From Symsagittifera roscoffensis (lineage: Eukaryota; Xenacoelomorpha; Acoela; Convolutidae), in the NCBI RefSeq assembly GCF_963678635.1, contig NC_087067.1, forward strand, positions 30,974,401 to 31,038,400: 64,000 bases of DNA, in the 5' to 3' direction. Shown here one piece after another: positions 58,692 through 64,000 of this stretch (positions are counted from its first letter, which is position 1; every line of letters starts with the position of its first letter). Position numbers and translations under genes: made by a program. The notes below the pieces were generated by a model that did no database searches, had not been told where the DNA came from, and was given only the letters and a program-made list of their open reading frames with translations.

Positions 58692-59750
58692 TGAAAGCTA
58701 TCGGAAGCAACTACAAAAGCTTTAAAAAATAACGTCTACAAAACTTTATAAAATTTGTCTTGAATGATGTTCATTCTGAGAGAAACAAAAACAGCATTCT
58801 CAGCCATTAACCGAGCGTTATATTCGCTGACAATATTTGGGTTGACGTCCGCTCAACTTAAAAAGTTTTGAAACTCACAATTTATATGCAATACCCCTCC
58901 TGAAAGCTGACTGTGCCCTACCAACGGAAAATTAGTCGATAAAACATAAGACAAAACCGTTTGAGCGAGAAAGAGAAAAACATACAAAATTTATTTTGTT
59001 TAATTTTAAAATTACAAGGGCATTTATTCGAAAACAAAATTGTTGTCAAAAAAATTAAGCTATGAAATATAAATTTATAAGCGTCACCCTTCTTGAAACG
59101 CACAAAAGCATTAAATCTGTTTTGTCTTTCAACCGATGCAACAAGGCGATTAAGCCGATGTGACATAAGACGAAACCATTAGAGAAGAAAAAATTTTACT
59201 TAAATTATACAAAATTAGAGTTCGTTAACTTTTAAATTGCTGAGCTGCCTCCAATTATAGGTAAAACTTGCTTCAATCAGACAAAAATTTATTTTTTCGC
59301 GAAATCAGCCAACAAAAATGTGCTCAAAATCTTTACTCCTAAAGAGAAAAACTTAAATAAAATATGCTGCCGGCCGGAGTCCAATATAATGTTCGATTGA
59401 GGGAAACTCCAAAAAAACTTCAGTTGCAATACTTTTTTAGGTGCATCCGAAATGGAAAACGAGGAGAGAATCCTGTAACTGTATGCTAGACATTCTCCAA
59501 CGTAGAAACAAAATATCAACTCGGAAAAGTGAAGCATGCCAACTCTAATGAACTCTAATGAAGAATAAAATCTGCTCTCGGGAAATTGTCATTTTCTCAT
59601 GAGCTGATTTGTTCTCTCCAATTTTTCTCATCCATAGACAAATCCAACTTCTGCAGTTCGCTTTGAAGCGAACGAGTTCTTCTTTTTTTGTTTCTTTTGC
59701 TTTTTTCTAATGGTTTGAATTAACGATTATATTAAAAACGGGGTACAAAA
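58692..59750. other. noncoding stretch with a duplicated block
   Basis: A block with GATAAAACATAAGACAAAAC ... GAGAAAG at about 58935-59010 recurs in diverged form at about 59158-59225 (GTGACATAAGACGAAACCAT). No gene is supported. Confidence 0.35.
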
Positions 59751-59761
59751 AAGTTCAGAGT

Positions 59762-60213
59762 AGTTGCGATTCTCAGCAACTGCTTTCTGAACACATTGTC
59801 TTTTTTTCTAAACACATTTTCTTTTACAAAAAAATTCAGAGTAGTTGCGATTCTTAGCAACTGCTTTTTAAACATATTGTCTTTGTCTTTCATGATGTTT
59901 TATTCCTTTTTGTTTTTCTGAAAACTAATTAAAAAAAGTATTGCAACTGAAGTTTTTTTGTTAACTTTCGCGATTATCATTTTTGAGTGTAGTTGCGATT
60001 TTTAGCAATTCAGCTCGTCCAAAAGTGAATATCTTTTCCTGCTTGCAATTTGCAGCAACCAAAGTTAGAAGTATCTGAACTAGATAAAAAACAATTGTTG
60101 CGATTCTCAGCAATTATAGTTGAACAAAAAAAACCAATTAAATGAACTCTAAAAAAAAACTGACTGAAGTAAGATAAAGTTAGTACTTGAGTCGGATTGC
60201 GATTCTCAGCAGT
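59762..60213 (+). repeat. cluster of conserved small hairpins (AGTTGC-GATTCTCA-GCAACT)
   Basis: The stem-loop AGTTGCGATTCTCAGCAACT occurs at 59762-59781, 59843-59862 and 59991-60010. Related forms occur at 60093-60115 and 60196-60213, with a partial copy near 60045. The loop GATTCTCA is conserved with changes mainly at two positions, and stem arms change together in places (AGCAATT). The cluster ends about 250 bases before the recognisable LINE endonuclease. Confidence 0.6.
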
Positions 60214-60469
60214 CTGTTGATCAAATCACTTTAAAGTACAATAACACTGATTACGAAAAAGTACGAAAAATTGCTGAAAATATGAGCAGTTTATATCAAA
60301 ATTCACAATGTAGAAGTATATTGGCCGTATAAACAACAAGGAAAAATTCGGAAAAAAGAGTAAAACCTGAAGCTGATATTTTTTCATTACATTAGCTCAT
60401 TAACGCAAAAACATGGTTCCTTAGAGCTTTTTTTGTAACCAAAGACTAAAACGCCGCACACTAACATGG

Positions 60470-63400
60470 CTGAAAGATTATATGGATTTTAATACTTACA
60501 AACTGGCAGGTCACCAATCTATAGAAGCAGTGAATAGGAACAGACGCGGGGGAATTGTTGCTTTCTACGTAAGCGAAGGTAGTTCATCTAATAAAATTTA
60601 AGAATTGACTTCAGACGAAACGCAAAATTTGACCATTCTATGCGAAACATAGGAGAGAAAAATTTCCTAATTGTTGTCTACTAAGTACCTCAAATGACAA
60701 TTGTAAGTTTCTAAATTAATAACAAGCTTATCAGTTGGATTTGGAAATACAGCTTGGAGATCTGCACTTTGTATGTGGAGACATGAATATTGACGTTTCT
60801 AAGTCGACAAGTGACTCTCTTAATCTTGAAAACAGCCTATAACTGTTTAGGTTAAATTAATTAAAAAGTGAAAGCACTCAAATAATGAAAAGCAGCGAGT
60901 CAACGATAGATTTGTTTTTACTTATTTTTATTCGTTAGTCATGTTTCAACACAACTACATCAGATCACGGGGCGATAGAAATTGAAGCACCATTTCTAAC
61001 TGAAGACAAAACTTTACTTTAAAACAAAATCTTGACTTTGGGATAACTGGAACGTTTCGCATAACCAAGAGACTGCTTAAATTCAATTTTGCTCTGTGGC
61101 AGACCATTGAAAAAATTAACACCTGTTGATGCTGAGACATGAAATTTAATGTGTCTAAGTCCACAAGTGACTCTCCTAATCTTGAAAACAGCCTATTACT
61201 GTTTCGGTTAAATTTCTAAAAAAGTGAAAGCACTCGAATGACCTAAAGCAGCGAGTTAGCAAAAGATGTATTTTTACCAGTTTTTATTCAATAGTCATGG
61301 TATAAGACAACTCTATAGCCGATCCCGAGGCGGTAGAAATTTAATTACCATTTCTAACTAAAAACAAAACTTTGCTTACAAACCATCTTGAATTTTAGAT
61401 TAACTGGAACGTTTTGGATAACCTTGAGATTTTGCTGAAGTTTAATTTTGCGCTTGACAGACCACTGACAAAATTAACACTTGTTGATGCTGAGACATGA
61501 AATTTAATGTGTCTAAGTCCACAAGTGACTCTCCTAATCTTGAAAACAGCCTATTACTGTTTCGGTTAAATTTCTTGAAAAGTGAAAGCACTCGAATGAC
61601 CTAAAGCAGCGAGTTAGCAAAAGATGTATTTTTACCAGTTTTTATTCAATAGTCATGGTATAGCCGATCCCGAGGCGGTAGAAATTTAATCACCATTTCT
61701 AACTTAAAACAAAACTTTGCTTACAAACCATCTTGAATTTTAGGATAACTGGAACGTTTTGGATAACCTTGAGATTTTGCTGAAGTTTAACTTTGCGCTT
61801 GACAGACCACTGAAAAAAATAACTTGAAAAAATACTGAAAATGTGAATGATTGATTTTTTCATCTCATAAAAGCTACCCGGTCTACTTGTGAAAAATTCA
61901 TTCCTAAGCTCCCAATCAAAAAAAATAGGAAAAATTGTTTAACAGCGAAAATCAAAAAATGAGAGTTAAAAAACAAAAAACTATACAAGAAACACTTGAA
62001 GAATAAGAGTGATTGTAATCTTAATACTTTCCAGGACTAACGAAAAAATCGAAAAGCTGGTCAAAAATCAAAAACTCTTTCTTTGCGAGAAAACTTGAAA
62101 GCAAGAGCCATAAAAATTCGAGAAATTTTATAAAGTTATAAGGTGAAATAAGAAAAAAGTAAGCAGAAGGGAGATCAAAACACAGCATTCTGAGCGCAGA
62201 AGAGTTTAACAATTTTTTATTGAAATTAGCCAGAAAGTAATCAAAAGTAATACAACATCACAAAGTCTAAAAATGTTGTAGAGAAAGAAAACACGTTTTT
62301 TGAAAGCATATCACCCCACTAAGTTTATGAAGTAATTTTTTTTAAACCTGAAGAAGAAAACAGCCTTGATAGTTACAACCTAGTAAAAAATCCCGTTTAT
62401 ATCTGCGCTACTGAGCTGCCGTTTTAATCAATGTGTAGAGTTATCATTTTATACTTCTTTTTTTAAGATTGCTTAAGTTCAAACAATTCATAAAAATGAC
62501 ACATTGTCAGATTATGGTATTCACAGACCTATAATTCATCTTACAATTATGGGGTAGGTCTTCGAAAAAATGATAAATAATCACTTGAGAAGTTTTCTGA
62601 ACAGTATGTCAGTACGGATTCCTAAATTAAAAAAGCAGAGTTGATGCTATCTTAGAACTCACTGAACACATAGTGGATAATCTAGAAGATTATATTGGCT
62701 CCGCGTGTACAATAATAGTTCATACAAAAGCGTTCGACACAGTTGATCACAAAGTCTTACTGGAAAAAGGCGAATTATATGGTTTACGAGGTAAAGTTTT
62801 TAATCTTTTGAGGTCATACCTTGAAAATCGTAAACAAAAAAGGTTGTTATAACAATTCATTATCAGACACTAAAACAATCTACTTTGATGTACCAAAAGG
62901 TTCAGTCCTGGGTCCTTTATTGTTTTTGCTGCATAAAAATGAGTTTCCAAACGTAAAGTCGTCCTGTTTGCTGATGATTGCAAAAAAAACAACTTAAACA
63001 GGAAATCATTAGCAGGTGAACTGTGATACAAAAAATGTTAAAAATTGGTTTTTGGAGAATAAGCTTACCATAAACAATGATAAGACAGCCACCTTAGAAT
63101 TTAAAAGAAAAAATTTTTTCAACAATAGATCCCATTAGTACTTAGGTCTAATAATTGATGAAACACACAGCGACAAAACTTTGAAAAGGGCAGCTTAACC
63201 TTGTTCGATGATCTATCAACTCATATATTATTTCAACACCTCTACACTCCTCAAGATATACAAAACGTAATTCAACCAATATACCAATATAGTATACTGA
63301 TCTATGGCACGGCTAAAAAGACCGACTCAATAAATTTAGAAAGCCAGCAAAGATCCGTGTGGAGGAATTGTTTCAAAATTAAAAAGTTGGAAACTCTGAA

Positions 63401-63521
63401 ACAAATTCGGGACAAAGATAAACTCTTTTTGGCTCGAGATTTACATGTATCTGATCTTTTTAAACTCATATTTAAAATTATAAGACGATCTTGTGGAAAT
63501 AAAAACTTTAGGAATACATAA
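60470..63521 (+). mobile_element. decayed CR1/L2-like LINE, plus strand (endonuclease + reverse transcriptase)
   Basis: Endonuclease region: RRGGIVAFYVSEG (60545-60585), HFVCGDMNIDVSKST (60765-60810) and TTSDHGAIEIEAP (60955-60995, the catalytic SDH of AP-like endonucleases). RT region: HTKAFDTVDHKVLLEKGELY and GLRGKVFNLLRSYLENRKQ (62720-62840), VPKGSVLGPLLFLL (62890-62935) and the catalytic FADD (about 62965-62980). A C-terminal segment with QYSILIYGTAKKTDSI runs to 63521. Stops and frameshifts are frequent, so it is inactive. The endonuclease part has been tandemly triplicated. It is in opposite orientation to the LINE at 56.5-58.7 kb and distinct from it in sequence. Confidence 0.8.
60778..61825 (+). 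repeat. three tandem ~357-bp copies of the LINE endonuclease segment
   Basis: Copies start at GAGACATGAA at 60778, 61134 and 61492 (periods 356 and 358). Copies 2 and 3 are far more alike than either is to copy 1. In copy 1 the SDH motif is intact (TCAGATCAC); in copies 2 and 3 the matching bases read GATCCC, so the histidine is lost. Copy 3 has a short internal deletion near 61660. Confidence 0.8.
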
Positions 63522-64000
63522 GTGAACAGGAGAAAACAGATACTATTAACACAGGGCATACAAGAATAAAACTTCGCAGCCGAAATAAGCTTACTACAAA
63601 AGCAAAAATGAAATCGAAAATTAGGTTAGTATTGGGTGCGTAGGAAGTGGTCGAATGGTTGAGGAAGCAAAGCTGGGTGCAAAAACAAATTACAGTGCCA
63701 ACAAATAAGCACAGTTCCATCGAGGATTCAGTACTTTTCCACTACTGCTCCATTTATCTGTGCTCAAATTTACATATCACTGTACAGTTTGATACAGTAC
63801 TGCAAGTTAAACATCAATAAGCCTTACTTATCAACCATATAAAATAACCACACATAATAAAAGTGATCGTAAATTTAAAGAATCTAATCAACCACCTTCG
63901 CACTGCAGACATGAGCGAGGCAGTAGTCAAAAACTTACTGACAATTAAAACGAAGCTCCACAAGGCATAATAAAATCGTAACACAATTTAATACTAATTA
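63522..64000. other. window end, LINE 3' flank
   Basis: No gene is seen. A TGGTCGAATGGTTGAGG segment (63648-63664) resembles a Pol III A-box but no B-box follows at the right distance. Confidence 0.3.

Noticed and set aside
63648-63720. Pol III A-box-like segment near the window end
   Set aside because: No B-box at the expected spacing and no cloverleaf.

Overview
The window is A+T-rich animal nuclear DNA, most likely from an invertebrate. Genes are sparse and split by spliceosomal introns with GT/AG borders. The two products I can name are metazoan: the m6A-writer subunit WTAP/Fl(2)d and an SLC35G-type EamA transporter. Two decayed CR1/L2/Jockey-like LINEs are present, and the rest is dense with inverted-repeat elements, SINEs, satellites and simple repeats. 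I cannot assign a species or phylum. There is no operon structure, CRISPR array or prokaryotic signal.

Layout. 0-10 kb: dispersed repeats, a 216-bp foldback element, and a two-exon gene of unknown function (2853-3241 + 7093-7276). 9.8-10.6 kb: terminal exon of a mucin-like Thr/Ser/Lys-repeat protein. 12.1-18.7 kb: about ten tandem copies of a 540-780 bp unit related to the commonest dispersed repeat here (called R1). 20.3-33.7 kb: an R1 copy interrupted by a TIR element (family R3), then the four-exon SLC35G-like transporter. Its introns hold two more R3 elements, a hAT-like MITE, a 23-bp minisatellite, a 3.8-kb satellite of 61-bp units with higher-order structure, a 1.3-kb element with 28-bp perfect TIRs, and a 35-bp-arm hairpin just before the last exon. 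34.8-36.6 kb: a 29-bp tandem array, a GA tract and a 200-N assembly gap. 37-43 kb: repeat family R2, SINEs, an R3 element and a two-exon gene of unknown function (41198-42126). 43.1-46.6 kb: an 835-bp element with GC-rich TIRs, a 76-bp tandem array and an AAATA-rich tract. 47-54 kb, minus strand: a candidate cysteine-containing exon and the 3' four exons of WTAP. 56.5-58.7 kb: dead LINE, minus strand. 59.7-63.5 kb: a cluster of conserved small hairpins followed by a second decayed LINE, plus strand, whose endonuclease region is triplicated.

The genes do not form a pathway. WTAP acts in the nucleus on RNA; the SLC35G-like protein is a membrane transporter. What connects the region is repeat biology: several families occur both dispersed and as tandem expansions, they are nested in readable order, and they account for most of the intron length. 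Family names R1, R2 and R3 are local labels made here by comparing copies by eye. All splice models come from reading frame, splice phase and family resemblance, without transcript data.
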